Assembly (NCBI RefSeq): GCF_023221595.1
Contig: NZ_CP096563.1
Coordinates: 1,346,501-1,410,500 of the forward strand
DNA length: 64,000 bases
Origin: Rhodococcus qingshengii JCM 15477
Lineage (GTDB): Bacteria > Actinomycetota > Actinomycetes > Mycobacteriales > Mycobacteriaceae
Reading direction: 5' to 3'
Each line of letters starts with the position of its first letter. Position 1 is the first letter of the stretch. The translations under genes and the position numbers were made by a program. Below the pieces are notes generated by a model. That model did no database searches. It worked only from the letters and a program-made list of their open reading frames with translations, and was not told the DNA's origin. Positions 63,944 through 64,000 of the stretch are shown one piece after another.

Positions 63944-64000
63944 GTGATTCATTCGCAGCGCGACCACTCGATCGAGGCGCACCGTTCTACGTGGCCGGCC
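63940..64000 (+). CDS. fcl: GDP-L-fucose synthase, copy 2 (N-terminus, cut by right edge)
   Basis: The ATG at 63940 overlaps the second gmd stop. The 20 residues before the edge, [20 protein letters not shown], correspond to the start of copy 1 ([20 protein letters not shown]), including the first Rossmann glycine region. The remainder lies outside the window. Confidence 0.8.
   Translation, partial: MSDSFAARPLDRGAPFYVAG

Overview
The window reads as chromosome of a high-GC, mycolic-acid-type actinobacterium, most likely Rhodococcus. Pointers are the SigF/anti-SigF pair, GAF-ANTAR and PAS-ANTAR proteins, a WhiB protein, OtsA, an Asp23 operon, GTG/TTG starts and many 4-bp ATGA/GTGA gene overlaps. 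The genus is inferred from gene content; no rRNA, tRNA, CRISPR array or intact insertion sequence was seen.

Region 1 (1-4.4 kb) holds an amino-acid permease with an IclR-type regulator running off the left edge. Divergent to it are a Tat-exported flavin amine/amino-acid oxidase, a Rid-family lipoprotein and a small TatA, which look like a cell-surface amino-acid oxidation unit with its own imine scavenger and Tat component. Region 2 (4.4-7.4 kb) is a tightly overlapping four-gene cassette on the minus strand (GT2 glycosyltransferase, acyl-CoA dehydrogenase-like, PIG-L deacetylase, NodS-like methyltransferase) of unknown product. Region 3 (7.6-27.2 kb) is a stress and regulation island: ANTAR proteins, a haem-oxygenase-fold iron protein back to back with a CDGSH protein, a cold-shock protein, SigF with its anti-sigma factor, two STAS proteins (one coupled to otsA), WhiB, Dps, a MerR protein, an ECF sigma factor coupled to an Asp23-like protein, a divergent eight-gene Asp23/AmaP operon, GlsB and CsbD proteins, and a catalase-fold protein.

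Region 4 (27.5-37.4 kb) resembles an atypical cellulose-like exopolysaccharide locus: BcsB-like secreted protein, GT-C-like membrane protein, GH5-like secreted hydrolase, GalU, an XRE regulator, a processive GT2 synthase with a QxxRW motif, and a polytopic membrane protein. No PilZ domain is visible.

Region 5 (38.3-64 kb) carries two neighbouring Wzx/Wzy-type polysaccharide clusters. Each begins with a paralogous polyprenyl-phosphate sugar-1-phosphate transferase, has its own Wzy-like polymerase, flippase and glycosyltransferases, and ends with a gmd-fcl pair for GDP-fucose; the second fcl is cut by the right edge. Cluster 1 also encodes a pyruvyl transferase and UDP-glucose dehydrogenase. 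One Wzz/tyrosine-kinase gene lies between the clusters. A 3' relic of a third initiating transferase and a frameshifted GNAT pseudogene show that the locus has been rearranged.
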